NCBI RefSeq assembly: GCF_019599265.1
Contig: NZ_JAHZTC010000010.1
Location: forward strand, 105,074-169,073
Reading direction: 5' to 3'
Source: Pontibacter sp. HSC-14F20
Lineage (GTDB): Bacteria; Bacteroidota; Bacteroidia; Cytophagales; Hymenobacteraceae
Length of the DNA: 64,000 nucleotides
Shown here: positions 25,426 to 34,151 of the stretch, one piece after another
Position numbering within the stretch: position 1 is the stretch's first letter
How the letters are laid out: the number at the start of each line of letters is the position of its first letter
Position numbers and translations under genes: made by a program
Notes under the pieces: generated by a model
Seen by the model: only the letters and a program-made list of their open reading frames with translations
Database searches by the model: none
What the model was told of the DNA's origin: nothing

Positions 25426-25886
25426 TTTCAGATGTTAAGCGTAGCAGTTTGGTCAGCGTTTTTTGGCTTGAGTCCTTGTACGTAATTGGTTTCGGCCCCG
25501 GCCAAAAAGTAACAGGTATAGCATGCTACAATGCTGGCGGGACAGGTGCAAGTTAGGTGAAAAATTTCAGAAGAAAGGGGAAAAAGCCTAGTTCATACTC
25601 ATCTAAAAGAGTCATTATACTTCCACTAAACCAACCGAGAAGCATTAGAGTGATCACATGCAAGGCCTGCTTGAAATAATATCCAACTCGTTCTGCAACG
25701 AGCGTGGCTGGTTTGTAGACTCCTGCAATACCAGCATATTTGTACAGGTCACCGATTCGGTAACGAGGAAAGAAGTAAGAAATAGGCGATAAAAATTTTG
25801 AATAAAAGCAAAAGCACAAGGTGAGCGATTGTCTGGATCGCGGGCCTTGTGCTTAGGTATAGGAGTGGCTAAAACTAGCACTTAAT
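25426..25886. other. Intergenic region with no confident gene
   Basis: These 461 bases separate murF and hflX, both on the minus strand. An 88-codon minus frame at 25553-25819 has one hydrophobic stretch (HVITLMLLGWFSGSIMTLL). Its only upstream start is a TTG inside the murF terminator, so it may be a decayed gene or chance. AT content is raised around 25560-25810. Confidence 0.4.
25800..25854 (-). terminator. Terminator of murF
   Basis: AAGCACAAGG (25812-25821) pairs with CCTTGTGCTT (25845-25854), followed on the minus strand by CTTTTGCTTTTATTC. It lies 32 bases past the murF stop. Confidence 0.75.
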
Positions 25887-27173
25887 CTACAACACCTCCA
25901 CCAGCGTCTCCAGTCCCATACCTCTTGAGCCTTTCACCAGCACATAACTTTCTGAAACCGGGTTTGCCTGCAACCAGCTTTGCAGCTCAGCTTTCGTAGC
26001 AAAATAGTGGAAGCGGTTGTCTGCTTCGGCAGCATGCTTCATTTCCGGTCCGCAAAGCAGTACCGTTTCAAAATTTTGGTCGGCGATGATCTCCCCGATA
26101 GCTTTGTGCTCTGTGGCACTCTCACTGCCCATTTCCAGCATATCACCTACAATCACAACTTTGCGCGGAGCATTCATGCCGCCGAAGTTGCGTATAGCTG
26201 CCGCCATGGAGGTTGGGTTGGCGTTGTAGGCGTCTAGGATGAGAGTGTTGCTGCCTTTCTGCATCACCTGCGAGCGATTGTTGACCGGACTATAGTTGGC
26301 GATAGCTGTGTTGGCTTTTTCCAGCGGTACCCCAAAGTGCTTGCCAATGCAGGCGGCGGCGGCCATGTTCTCGTAGTTGTAGCTGCCTACCAACTGGGTA
26401 GTCACGGTGTTGTCTTCTTCGTCTTTGTACACCACGTAAGGCGAAGCCTCCAGCAGCTCGCTGTGGTAAAAGTCGCCGGGAGCAGGGTAGGTTACTTTGT
26501 GCTCGATGCGGCGGCTCATGCGTAGCAGGTGCTCATTGCCGGTGTTCACGAACACGGTGCCGCCATGCTCGAGCAGGTGCACGTATAGTTCGCTCTTGCC
26601 ACGGGCCACACCCTCCAGACTGCCAAACCCTTCCAGATGCGCTTTGCCAATGTTCGTGATCATCCCATGCGTCGGCATCGCAATGCTGCTGAGCAAAGCG
26701 ATCTCGCCGATGTGGTTGGCGCCCATCTCGATGATCGCCATTTCGTGCTCAGGCTTGAGGCGCAGCAGGGTAAGCGGCACGCCGATGTGGTTGTTGAGGT
26801 TACCCTGGGTATAGAGGGTATTGAATTTCTGGCTCAGCACGGCATAGATTAGCTCCTTGGTCGTGGTTTTGCCGTTGCTGCCCGTAATCCCAATCACAGG
26901 TATACTCAGCTGCTGGCGGTGGTGACGGGCCAGGTCCTGCAGCGCCTGCAGCGTGTCTTCCACCACAAACACATTGTCAGAAGCCAGCGCTGGGTCATCT
27001 ACCACCGCATATTTGGCACCTTTATCCAGGGCGCCCTGCGCAAACTTGGCTCCTTTAAAGTTAGGCCCATTCAGGGCGAAGAACAGATTCTGGTCTTGTG
27101 AGGCGCGGGAGTCAGTGCTTACTTGGCGGCACTCGAGGTATTTTTGGTAAAGAAAATCAATGCTGTTCGGCAT
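25887..27173 (-). CDS. murF: UDP-N-acetylmuramoyl-tripeptide--D-alanyl-D-alanine ligase
   Basis: This 428-residue Mur ligase has three domains: N-terminal UDP-binding (1-90), ATPase with P-loop GITGSNGKTTTKE near 107, and C-terminal (from about 310). It adds the D-Ala-D-Ala dipeptide to the cytoplasmic peptidoglycan precursor. Motifs ANHIGEIALLSSIAMP and DAYNANPTSMAAAI are typical of MurF rather than MurC/D/E. It is not within a mur/dcw cluster here, which is common in Bacteroidota. Confidence 0.96.
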   Translation of the reverse strand: MPNSIDFLYQKYLECRQVSTDSRASQDQNLFFALNGPNFKGAKFAQGALDKGAKYAVVDDPALASDNVFVVEDTLQALQDLARHHRQQLSIPVIGITGSNGKTTTKELIYAVLSQKFNTLYTQGNLNNHIGVPLTLLRLKPEHEMAIIEMGANHIGEIALLSSIAMPTHGMITNIGKAHLEGFGSLEGVARGKSELYVHLLEHGGTVFVNTGNEHLLRMSRRIEHKVTYPAPGDFYHSELLEASPYVVYKDEEDNTVTTQLVGSYNYENMAAAACIGKHFGVPLEKANTAIANYSPVNNRSQVMQKGSNTLILDAYNANPTSMAAAIRNFGGMNAPRKVVIVGDMLEMGSESATEHKAIGEIIADQNFETVLLCGPEMKHAAEADNRFHYFATKAELQSWLQANPVSESYVLVKGSRGMGLETLVEVL

Positions 27174-27298
27174 GAAATGCGTATTTTTAGTCTGAAAATT
27201 GGTGGCAGCTACTCAAGCTCAGGTATAGCCTATAGCCGCCATGGCAATATACACCCAAAACGGCAAAAGCAACAGCCCGATTGCTCAACAAACTGTCT

Positions 27299-29533
27299 AT
27301 GCGCTACCTGCTGTCTATCCTCCTTTTCCTGCTGCTTATACCTGGTGTGTCTGCACAGGAATCATTGCGATTTCAGCAGCGCACCAATATACCTGTAAAA
27401 GCTGGTGAAACGGAACTGCGTAACCCCTGGGGCGGGGGGCTCAACACACCGCAATTCTCCACCATCGACCTGAACAGAGATGGCCGCGACGACCTGTTTG
27501 TCTTTGACCGCATGTTACGCAAAGTCTATACCTACCTGGCGGTACAGGAGGGAGGTCAGTGGCGCTATCAATATGCCCCTGAGTATGAGGTCCTGTTTCC
27601 GGAAGAGCTGGAAAACTGGGTGCTGTTGCGCGATTACAACTGCGATGGCCTGAAAGATATTTTCACGAGCACACCACTCGGTATACGGGTATACCGCCAG
27701 GAGGCAAGCAATAACAAATACCCGACCTTTGTGCTGGCGGAGGACGCCCTCTTTTACCGGAGCCGCAATGGTGTGAACAGCATTAACATGCAGATGAACA
27801 TTGGCGATATACCTGCCATTGTGGACATGGACGGCGATGGTGACCTGGATATCCTGCTCTCGGAGTTTTCGGGGGGCTATACCTTGGAATATTACCAGAA
27901 CATGCAGGCAGAAGAAGGAAAGCCCTGCGGTACCCTGGAGTTTGCTCTCGGATCCGACTGGTGGGGGCAGATCACCGAATGCGAAGGCTGTAACGCATAT
28001 GGCTTTGGCGTGCAGTGCCGCATGGCCGCACCCCTGCATTCTGGTCATGACGGCTCATCGCTGCTAGCCCTCGACCTGAATGGCAACGGCGTGAAAGATT
28101 TGTTAATAGGAGGGGTGGCCTGCGATAACCTGGTGATGATGGAAAACATAGGCACTAGCACCCTGGCCCGTATGGACAGCTTTGAACCAGCCTTCCCATT
28201 TGGAACGCGTGCCGCCCGCTTCAACCTTTTTCCGGCAGCCTATGCCGAAGATGTGACATTCGATGGTATACCTGACCTGCTCGTGGCACCCAACAGCAAC
28301 GAAAACGAAGGTAACTTGGAGCTGCAGCGCTCTTCTTGGCTCTACCAAAACACGGGCACTGCCAGTCAACTCAATTTTGAGTTTGCGCAGGACAACTTTC
28401 TGCAAGGCCAGATGATTGACCTGGGCGAAAACGCTTATCCGGCCTTTGCTGACATCGATGGCGACGGTTTAATTGATCTGCTGGTCGGCAACGGACGTTC
28501 GGATCGCAACGGTCGGTTTGTGGCAACACTTAGCCTCTATCGCAACACCGGCACCTTAGCCGAGCCTGCCTTTACGTTTGTCACCGACGATTACCTGGCC
28601 CTTTCCAAAGAGAATATGCTTTCGCTGAAGCCGTCTTTCTTCGACGTCAACCAGGATGGTGTGCCTGATCTCGTCCTGACTTACCGTGCGCAGTTCGGCT
28701 CAGACCATGCTACTGCCGGCACCACGCACATCGATTATTTTGTGAACAATGCGAAAGCCGGTGAGCCTGTTGCGTTTAGCACGGCCCGACTGTTTCATCT
28801 GCATACCTTGGCCAATGGCGATACCCCTTACCTGTTTAAAGTAGACGCACAGCGCGTCAATATGCTGGTCGGGAAAGCCGGCGGCACACTGGACTACTAC
28901 CGCTCTTCCGGCAATGAATTTGTGCTCGAGAAACAGAACATCGGAGGAATCAGATTTGACTTCTTTCGCCGCAACCTGTCGCCAGTGGTAGTAGACATTG
29001 ACGGCAACGCCAGGCTTGATCTGCTCACCGTAGACGATAGTGGTGCCCTGCGCATTTACCATGATTTTCTGGATAACCTCGATGGGGATTTTACCGAGAC
29101 AACCGAAGTGCTGGAAAATGAACTTACTGGAGAGGCACAAACGTCCCGCTTCGGGCGCGGACTTGGCTTGGCTGTGGCTGAGCTGGGCGGACCCAATAAG
29201 TTATACCTGGCCATCGGTACGCAGGGCGGTGGCCTATACCTGCTGGAACAAACCGGCGGCAATTACGGCAACCCGAATGACAAGGCAAACGGCCTGGAAC
29301 TGAAGGTATACCCAAACCCGGTGGCAGGTATGCAGGAGCCTGTGCAGGTACAGGCAAGTGAGTCGGTATCGTTGGTGCTCTACGATATGATTGGGCGCAA
29401 AGTATATGATGGGACCGCCAACTTTAATCGCCGACATACCTTAAGCGTGAGCCACCTGAAAGCAGGCGTATACCTGCTGCGTGCCACCTCCCGCGACGGC
29501 CTTCAAGAAACCCGTAGACTGGTAGTACACTGA
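27299..29533 (+). CDS. VCBS/FG-GAP repeat surface protein with T9SS sorting domain
   Basis: From the ATG at 27299 the protein has 744 residues with a signal peptide ending GVSAQ. Seven DxDxDGxxD-type calcium motifs mark FG-GAP/VCBS repeats, for example DLNRDGRDDLFVF, DMDGDGDLDILL, DIDGDGLIDLLVG and DVNQDGVPDLVL. Such repeats build a seven-bladed beta-propeller. The C-terminal about 80 residues (LKVYPNPVAG to TRRLVVH) form a type A T9SS domain. It should be exported to the surface. The open frame upstream begins with TTG and is less likely. The next gene overlaps its stop by one base. Confidence 0.93.
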   Translation: MRYLLSILLFLLLIPGVSAQESLRFQQRTNIPVKAGETELRNPWGGGLNTPQFSTIDLNRDGRDDLFVFDRMLRKVYTYLAVQEGGQWRYQYAPEYEVLFPEELENWVLLRDYNCDGLKDIFTSTPLGIRVYRQEASNNKYPTFVLAEDALFYRSRNGVNSINMQMNIGDIPAIVDMDGDGDLDILLSEFSGGYTLEYYQNMQAEEGKPCGTLEFALGSDWWGQITECEGCNAYGFGVQCRMAAPLHSGHDGSSLLALDLNGNGVKDLLIGGVACDNLVMMENIGTSTLARMDSFEPAFPFGTRAARFNLFPAAYAEDVTFDGIPDLLVAPNSNENEGNLELQRSSWLYQNTGTASQLNFEFAQDNFLQGQMIDLGENAYPAFADIDGDGLIDLLVGNGRSDRNGRFVATLSLYRNTGTLAEPAFTFVTDDYLALSKENMLSLKPSFFDVNQDGVPDLVLTYRAQFGSDHATAGTTHIDYFVNNAKAGEPVAFSTARLFHLHTLANGDTPYLFKVDAQRVNMLVGKAGGTLDYYRSSGNEFVLEKQNIGGIRFDFFRRNLSPVVVDIDGNARLDLLTVDDSGALRIYHDFLDNLDGDFTETTEVLENELTGEAQTSRFGRGLGLAVAELGGPNKLYLAIGTQGGGLYLLEQTGGNYGNPNDKANGLELKVYPNPVAGMQEPVQVQASESVSLVLYDMIGRKVYDGTANFNRRHTLSVSHLKAGVYLLRATSRDGLQETRRLVVH

Positions 29534-29910
29534 TGCAGTCCTTTCTGTTGATAGATCTTTCGGAGGAGTCCTCGTTCGACAAGCCCATCCTGAAACTGGT
29601 ACGGCAACACGCTCCGGCTATACCTGTATTTGATGTAGACGCGAACTCCGATGCCACCTTGAAACAGTACGCCGTGCGCCTGCTTCAGGAAAATCCGGAG
29701 ACGGTTGTGTGTGTAAAAGGTGGATCAGGAGAGTTAAACCGGCTGATGCCCTTGCTGGAGGAATTACTTTTGCCGCATCTGCAACGACACATTTTGCTTA
29801 TTGGCCAACAACCCCGTTTGCTGCGCATGTTGCAGGCCCGCTCAGGTATAGCCTATACCTTACTGGCAGACGAAGAAGCCCTGCGTCAGTTTCTTACCGA
29901 CTTAGTTTAG
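29533..29910 (+). CDS. Conserved-looking hypothetical protein (125 aa)
   Basis: The ATG shares its A with the TGA of the surface protein gene (TGATG), so translation is probably coupled. The 125-residue product is soluble with alternating strands and helices and a glycine turn (VCVKGGSGELNRL). It reads like a small alpha/beta cytosolic protein. I do not recognise a family. Its last 9 bases overlap the end of the convergent amidase gene. Confidence 0.7.
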   Translation: MQSFLLIDLSEESSFDKPILKLVRQHAPAIPVFDVDANSDATLKQYAVRLLQENPETVVCVKGGSGELNRLMPLLEELLLPHLQRHILLIGQQPRLLRMLQARSGIAYTLLADEEALRQFLTDLV

Positions 29911-30678
29911 CGTAAAGTCATCCGCATCAAGGTGCGCCGGGAAAGCTTCTCTGAAATCCGTCAACTCCTGTTTACTCAACGTGATGGTGTGTATACCTTC
30001 GGCCTCAGCAGTTTCGATTAGCTTGTGTCCTTTGGGGTGGATGATGGCCGAATCGCCAGTGTAAGGGTGTCCGTTGCCATCTGTTCCGACGCGGTTTACA
30101 CCCACCACATAGCTCAGGTTTTCAATAGCGCGTGCCTGCAGGAGCGTACTCCAGGCATAGTTGCGTGGCTTGGGCCAGTTGGCTACGTACAGCAACAAAT
30201 CATACTGACTGCCCGTGTTGCGGCTCCATACCGGAAAACGCAGATCGTAGCACACCAGCGGGCAAATGTTCCAGCTTTTCAATTCTACCAGCAGCTTTTC
30301 TTTGCCCGAGGTATAGCTGTGGTGCTCCTTCGCTATCCGGAACAGGTGACGCTTGTTGTAATGCTCGTAAGTGCCGTCGGGGCGAACCCAGAACAGTCGG
30401 TTGTAGTACTGTCCATTTTTCCGAACAATCACGCTACCCGTCAGCACGGCGCTATACTTGGCTGCTTCCTCCTTCATCCACTGCAGGGTTGGCCCCTCCG
30501 CCTCTTCCGCCAGCCCGGCAGCGTCCATGCTAAAACCTGTCGTGAACATCTCAGGGAGCACGATCAGGTCAGTCGTGGGTGCTGCAGCGGCAAGCTTCTC
30601 CGAGAACATGGTTCGGTTTGCAGAAGCGTCCTGCCAGTGCAGACTGGTTTGGATGATGGTGATGCGTAAGTCTTGCAT
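29902..30678 (-). CDS. Omega-amidase / nitrilase-superfamily hydrolase (YafV/NIT2-like)
   Basis: This 258-residue carbon-nitrogen hydrolase has the Glu-Lys-Cys triad: Glu in VLPEMFTTGF (about 43), Lys in YNKRHLF (about 114) and Cys in PLVCYDLRFPVW (about 149). The DLRFP context is characteristic of omega-amidases, which hydrolyse alpha-ketoglutaramate or alpha-keto-gamma-methylthio amides. The next gene on the same strand (353 bases upstream) is a methionine/glutamine aminotransferase that makes such substrates. The two therefore probably serve one salvage route. Confidence 0.9.
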   Translation of the reverse strand: MQDLRITIIQTSLHWQDASANRTMFSEKLAAAAPTTDLIVLPEMFTTGFSMDAAGLAEEAEGPTLQWMKEEAAKYSAVLTGSVIVRKNGQYYNRLFWVRPDGTYEHYNKRHLFRIAKEHHSYTSGKEKLLVELKSWNICPLVCYDLRFPVWSRNTGSQYDLLLYVANWPKPRNYAWSTLLQARAIENLSYVVGVNRVGTDGNGHPYTGDSAIIHPKGHKLIETAEAEGIHTITLSKQELTDFREAFPAHLDADDFTLN

Positions 30679-31031
30679 TGTAGAAGGGTATAAGGAATAA
30701 CGTTTTACGGTTATATTGACATTTTATGACGATCTAACTCCTTGTCATTCTGAATGAATTTTAGCTGCAAGCTAGATACGCTTTTGCTTCGAATCTCTAT
30801 TGTAGCTCCTCTTAACTTGGCATTGTTTTATAGCTTCGCCTGTGCGGCGGGCACTTCCTTTTTGTCTTGACACAAAAAGGAAGCAAAAAAGTCAAGACAA
30901 TACAAACTCGCTGACCGCTCAAACAGTGTATTGTCAATTGGTGCACCTGGCTAAGTTTTCATCTTCGTAGCTGAAGTGCAAGTAAGTCTTGCTATACCTG
31001 CCAAGGGTGTGTAGTTCGGAGCATCACCCAA
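30679..31031. other. Intergenic region holding the second repeat copy
   Basis: These 353 bases contain repeat copy 2 from 30833 on, and an AT-rich left part (30700-30830) with no gene. The upstream sequence of the amidase gene lies here, but no clear promoter box is seen. Confidence 0.5.
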
Positions 31032-31043
31032 TCACAACTTTAC
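30833..31043 (+). repeat. Intergenic repeat element, copy 2
   Basis: This copy is shorter than copy 1 but keeps the same ordered blocks: the 22-base left block (30833-30854), the CTCGCTGA block, TGGTGCACCTGGCT (30939-30952), AGTCTTGCTATACCTGCCA (30985-31003) and the TCACAACTTT end. Inside is a nested inverted repeat, CTTCCTTTTTGT with ACAAAAAGGAAG, plus TGTCTTGAC with GTCAAGACA. The right end overlaps the last codons and stop of the aminotransferase gene. Confidence 0.75.
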
Positions 31044-32180
31044 CAATCGCTCCGCTGCTTGGCGCAACGTCTCCTCACTTTTGGCGAAGCAGAAGCGCAG
31101 GTAGTGGTGGTCGGTTTTGTTATGGTAGAAGGCCGATACAGGCACAGAGGCTACGCCGATTTCCTGTGTTAGTCGTTTCGCAAAATCTAGGTCGTGCTCA
31201 GTAGAGATTGCGTCATACTTCAGCAACTGGAAATAAGTGCCGGCCGAAGGTATAAGTTCGAACCGGGATGGCTGCACCAGTTCACAAAACAGATCACGCT
31301 TGGCCTGGTAGAAGTCAGGAAGCGTGCGGTAGTGTTCCTCGTTATCCATATAGTCGGCAATGGCCAGCTGTAGCGGTGTAACGGAGCAGAAAGTGATGAA
31401 CTGATGCATCTTACGCAGCTCTGCTGTAAGAGCCGGTGGCGCTACCACATAGCCAATCTTCCAGCCGGTGGTATGATAGGTTTTTCCAAACGAAGAAATC
31501 ACAAAGGCCCGCTGCCGCAGCGACTCTACCTGCAAAGCACTTACATGCTCTTTTCCGTCGAAGACCATGTGCTCGTATACCTCATCGCTCAAAATCAGGA
31601 TGTCGGTGCTATCAGTCAGGTTGGCCAGCTTTTCCAGGTCCTCGCGCTGAATCACGGCGCCAGTCGGGTTATGGGGTGTGTTGATGATGATCAGGCTGGT
31701 GCGGCGCGAGATGTTCTTCTTCAGCAGTTCCCAGTCGATGCTAAAGTCAGGTATAGCCAGGGGCACATAAATCGGGATGCCGCCTGCTAAGCGGATAGCA
31801 GGTGCATAACTGTCGTAGCAAGGCTCCAGCACCACTACTTCATCACCGGCTTTCACTACCGCGGTGATGGCTGCAAACAGCGCTTCTGTCGCGCCGGATG
31901 TTACCGTTACTTCCTGGTCCGGGTCCGGCCGGTAGCCATATACCTTCTCTGTTTTTTCACTGATCTTGTGACGCAAAGCCGGCATGCCGGGCATCGGGGC
32001 GTACTGGTTGTAACCTTCCTGCATATACCTGGTCACGAGTGCTATCAGCTCACCAGGGCAGTTAAAATCCGGGAAGCCCTGCGACAGGTTAATGGCACCG
32101 TGCTCATTGGCCAGCCCCGACATCACAGCGAAAATACTGCTGCCGACATCGGGTAGTTTGCTGCTTGGGTAGTTGATCAT
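31032..32180 (-). CDS. Methionine/glutamine aminotransferase (PLP, YbdL/KAT-like)
   Basis: This 382-residue class I aminotransferase has the PLP-Lys in SSFGKTYHTTGWKIGY (about residue 235), the NTPHNPTG loop near 168 and the DEVYEHM segment with the PLP Asp. The GFPDFNCP N-terminus and the aromatic-rich site loops fit the YbdL / kynurenine aminotransferase group, which uses methionine and glutamine as amino donors. Paired with the omega-amidase downstream, it likely recycles keto-methylthiobutyrate or keto acids. Confidence 0.92.
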   Translation of the reverse strand: MINYPSSKLPDVGSSIFAVMSGLANEHGAINLSQGFPDFNCPGELIALVTRYMQEGYNQYAPMPGMPALRHKISEKTEKVYGYRPDPDQEVTVTSGATEALFAAITAVVKAGDEVVVLEPCYDSYAPAIRLAGGIPIYVPLAIPDFSIDWELLKKNISRRTSLIIINTPHNPTGAVIQREDLEKLANLTDSTDILILSDEVYEHMVFDGKEHVSALQVESLRQRAFVISSFGKTYHTTGWKIGYVVAPPALTAELRKMHQFITFCSVTPLQLAIADYMDNEEHYRTLPDFYQAKRDLFCELVQPSRFELIPSAGTYFQLLKYDAISTEHDLDFAKRLTQEIGVASVPVSAFYHNKTDHHYLRFCFAKSEETLRQAAERLVKL

Positions 32181-32239
32181 TGGTAGGTTTTGTGCTGAAT
32201 GACGAAGATAGAGGTTAAACGGAATATTCCAAGTATAGA

Positions 32240-32824
32240 TTAGCCAAGGGCCTGCGCCACGAGCTGCTGCAGCACAGGTATAGCGTCCTGCTCAAACCAG
32301 GGGTTGCGTCGCACCCAGAACTGGTTGCGCGGCGAAGGGTGGGGCAGCGGCATGTACCCAGGCAGATAATCGGCCCAGTTAGTTACGGTTTCGGTAAGAG
32401 TAGGTCTGGCTCTTTTGCCTAGAAAGTAGTCCTGTGCATACTTGCCGACCAGCAGTGTAAGCTGTACGTTGGGTAGCAGGGGCAACAGTTGCTGATGCCA
32501 GTGTTGGGCGCATTCGGGGCGGGGAGGCAGGTCGCCGCTTTTGCCTTTGCCGGGGTAGCAGAAGCCCATCGGGATGATCGCCACCTGTTGCTCATCATAA
32601 AATACTTCCGGTGCTATACCCATCCACTGCCTGAGGCGCTTGCCGCTCTGGTCATCCCAGGGTATACCGCTGATGTGTACTTTAGTGCCTGGTGCCTGCC
32701 CCACGATCAGCAGTTGTGCGGAGGGTGCTGCCCGTAGTACCGGTCTTGGCCCGAGCGGCAAATGTTCGGCACAGAGGCGGCAGGCACGTACCTGTTCGAG
32801 TAGAATATCTAACGGAGTGGTCAT
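32240..32824 (-). CDS. Uracil-DNA glycosylase family protein with Fe-S cysteines
   Basis: From the ATG at 32824 the protein has 194 residues. It carries the motifs LIVGQAPGTKVH (near 39-50) and PLPHPSPRNQFW near 156. Four cysteines, Cys15, Cys18, Cys89 and Cys105, fit the CxxC...C-x(14-17)-C layout of the 4Fe-4S uracil-DNA glycosylase families. It should remove deaminated bases from DNA. The longer open frame to 32857 adds residues not needed by the fold. Confidence 0.85.
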   Translation of the reverse strand: MTTPLDILLEQVRACRLCAEHLPLGPRPVLRAAPSAQLLIVGQAPGTKVHISGIPWDDQSGKRLRQWMGIAPEVFYDEQQVAIIPMGFCYPGKGKSGDLPPRPECAQHWHQQLLPLLPNVQLTLLVGKYAQDYFLGKRARPTLTETVTNWADYLPGYMPLPHPSPRNQFWVRRNPWFEQDAIPVLQQLVAQALG

Positions 32825-32887
32825 ACTAAGTGCAAAGGTATAGCGATCTGCTAACAAAATGCGTTCTATCCTGTATAATCAGGTTGT

Positions 32888-33475
32888 ATGCAGCATTTTA
32901 TACGTTTTGTGCTTCTCCTGTTCCTGTGCTTTTCGCTTATACCTGCGGGTTGTGCGCAGTCGCCGCCTACTTATAAAAATGCTTTCACTGTCAAGTTCTT
33001 TGGTTTGTCGGTGCACTTGCGCCAGACACCATACCCGGAACTGTTCAAAAACAGGCTCGACGAGCAAGGTATAGCCGTCCTGAATTTTGGTGGTATAGTA
33101 GGTTACGACCGTTTTGTGGTGCGCGAAGTCATTAGTGTGCGGCTAGAGCAGGGGCTGTACTCCGACTGTGCCTCTTCGCTGGCAGGCTTTACGCATTTGG
33201 GGTGGCGCGGGCAGATTTTCAAAACAGGGCGGCACTCACTCAATGGCGGCTTTGGTCCTACCCTGGTCTACCGCCGCGACTGGAACCGACTGCAAAACTA
33301 CGAAGACGATGGCTACTTTAACCAAAGCGGTGACTGGCAGTACAAGTTTTACTGGTACGGCGGCGAAGTGGAATATAATTATCAGCTAAAAGGGCAATAT
33401 GACCTATCGCTTAACCTGGTGCCCGGCATTCCGGAACTGGTGTCGTTTGGAGCCGGGTTCAGGAAGCGCTTTTAA
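32888..33475 (+). CDS. Secreted beta-rich protein, possible small barrel
   Basis: This 195-residue protein has a signal ending IPAGCAQ, which may be a lipobox (Cys22). The mature part is rich in aromatic residues and short alternating strands (YDRFVVREVISVRLEQGLY, KFYWYGGEVEYNYQLK) and ends VSFGAGFRKRF, as in small outer membrane barrels. No family is recognised. It is monocistronic and convergent with the disordered-protein gene. Confidence 0.65.
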   Translation: MQHFIRFVLLLFLCFSLIPAGCAQSPPTYKNAFTVKFFGLSVHLRQTPYPELFKNRLDEQGIAVLNFGGIVGYDRFVVREVISVRLEQGLYSDCASSLAGFTHLGWRGQIFKTGRHSLNGGFGPTLVYRRDWNRLQNYEDDGYFNQSGDWQYKFYWYGGEVEYNYQLKGQYDLSLNLVPGIPELVSFGAGFRKRF

Positions 33476-33489
33476 ACCACAAGATCCAA

Positions 33490-33924
33490 TTACCAGCCGC
33501 GTTCTTCCCAGTCTTCATCGTGACGGCTTTGTTGACGGCGGCGCTGCTCGCGGAGTGGAGGGAGTTGCTCATGCTGCTGCCACCTGTCACGAGAATGTTG
33601 GTTTTCCGGTCTGAAATGCTCACTGCCATCGCGCCATTCACGGCGCTCGTCTCTTCTGTGGGGAGCATGGTGATCGTCAGAAAAACCGTGTTGGTGACGG
33701 CTGATATTTTCATGCTGCTGTCGCTCGTCTTGTTGTTGTCTGTACTTATGTCGCTCCCGTTCTTCCCGCAAACGCATTTCTTCTTCGTAATGCCTTCTCT
33801 CCCGGTCATTCATAAAAGGGCGGCGCTCTTCCCAGCGATTGCGAAAGTTCTGCTGCTCTGTTTCGTGGCGTGTATGCGAACGGTGTGGGCGTTCATGATG
33901 TCTTTCTTCTTCCTCGTGATGCAT
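33490..33924 (-). CDS. Highly charged disordered protein rich in His, Arg, Glu and Gln
   Basis: This 144-residue protein starts MHHEEEERHHER and ends DEDWEERGW. More than half of its residues are R, E, H or Q, with no hydrophobic core, so it should be intrinsically disordered. An A-rich AAGGAAAAGAA sits just before the ATG. The opposite strand also has a long open frame with a hydrophobic translation, but that is a by-product of the codon composition. It resembles the next upstream gene in composition; function unknown, perhaps stress or desiccation related. Confidence 0.6.
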   Translation of the reverse strand: MHHEEEERHHERPHRSHTRHETEQQNFRNRWEERRPFMNDRERRHYEEEMRLREERERHKYRQQQDERQQHENISRHQHGFSDDHHAPHRRDERREWRDGSEHFRPENQHSRDRWQQHEQLPPLREQRRRQQSRHDEDWEERGW

Positions 33925-34067
33925 TTCTTTTCCTTTTTATTTCCTTGAACATCTAATAACAAGCACCGGTGCTGCAGGTCGGAGTGGCTGCAGGCAGACA
34001 TGTTGCAGCACCGGGTTTTATGTACGGGCACACGAGCCTGATGTTTGTCAGGGTATAACTTCAGCAC

Positions 34068-34104
34068 AAAAAAAGGCAGCTCACCGATGCCGGTGGGCTG
34101 CCTT
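34068..34104 (-). terminator. Rho-independent terminator
   Basis: AAGGCAGCTCACCG pairs with the complementary arm 34091-34104, with one G-T pair. On the minus strand it is followed by T7. It lies 48 bases past the stop of the larger disordered protein. Confidence 0.85.
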
Positions 34105-34151
34105 CATTACTAATCTACTACCAAAGTAACCTAATCTGTCTGCTATACGCA

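Noticed and set aside
25553..25819. 88-codon minus frame with a hydrophobic stretch
   Set aside because: The only start is a TTG inside the murF terminator. At most a decayed gene.
33520..33948. Long plus-strand frame encoding a hydrophobic 142-residue protein
   Set aside because: It is the mirror of the charged minus-strand gene: R/E/H/Q codons read backwards give L/V/F/S. It has no independent start context or motif.
33966..34014. CCGGTGCTGCA hairpin with a 27-base loop, considered as a terminator
   Set aside because: No plus-strand gene ends here. The following T-run is weak and the loop is long.
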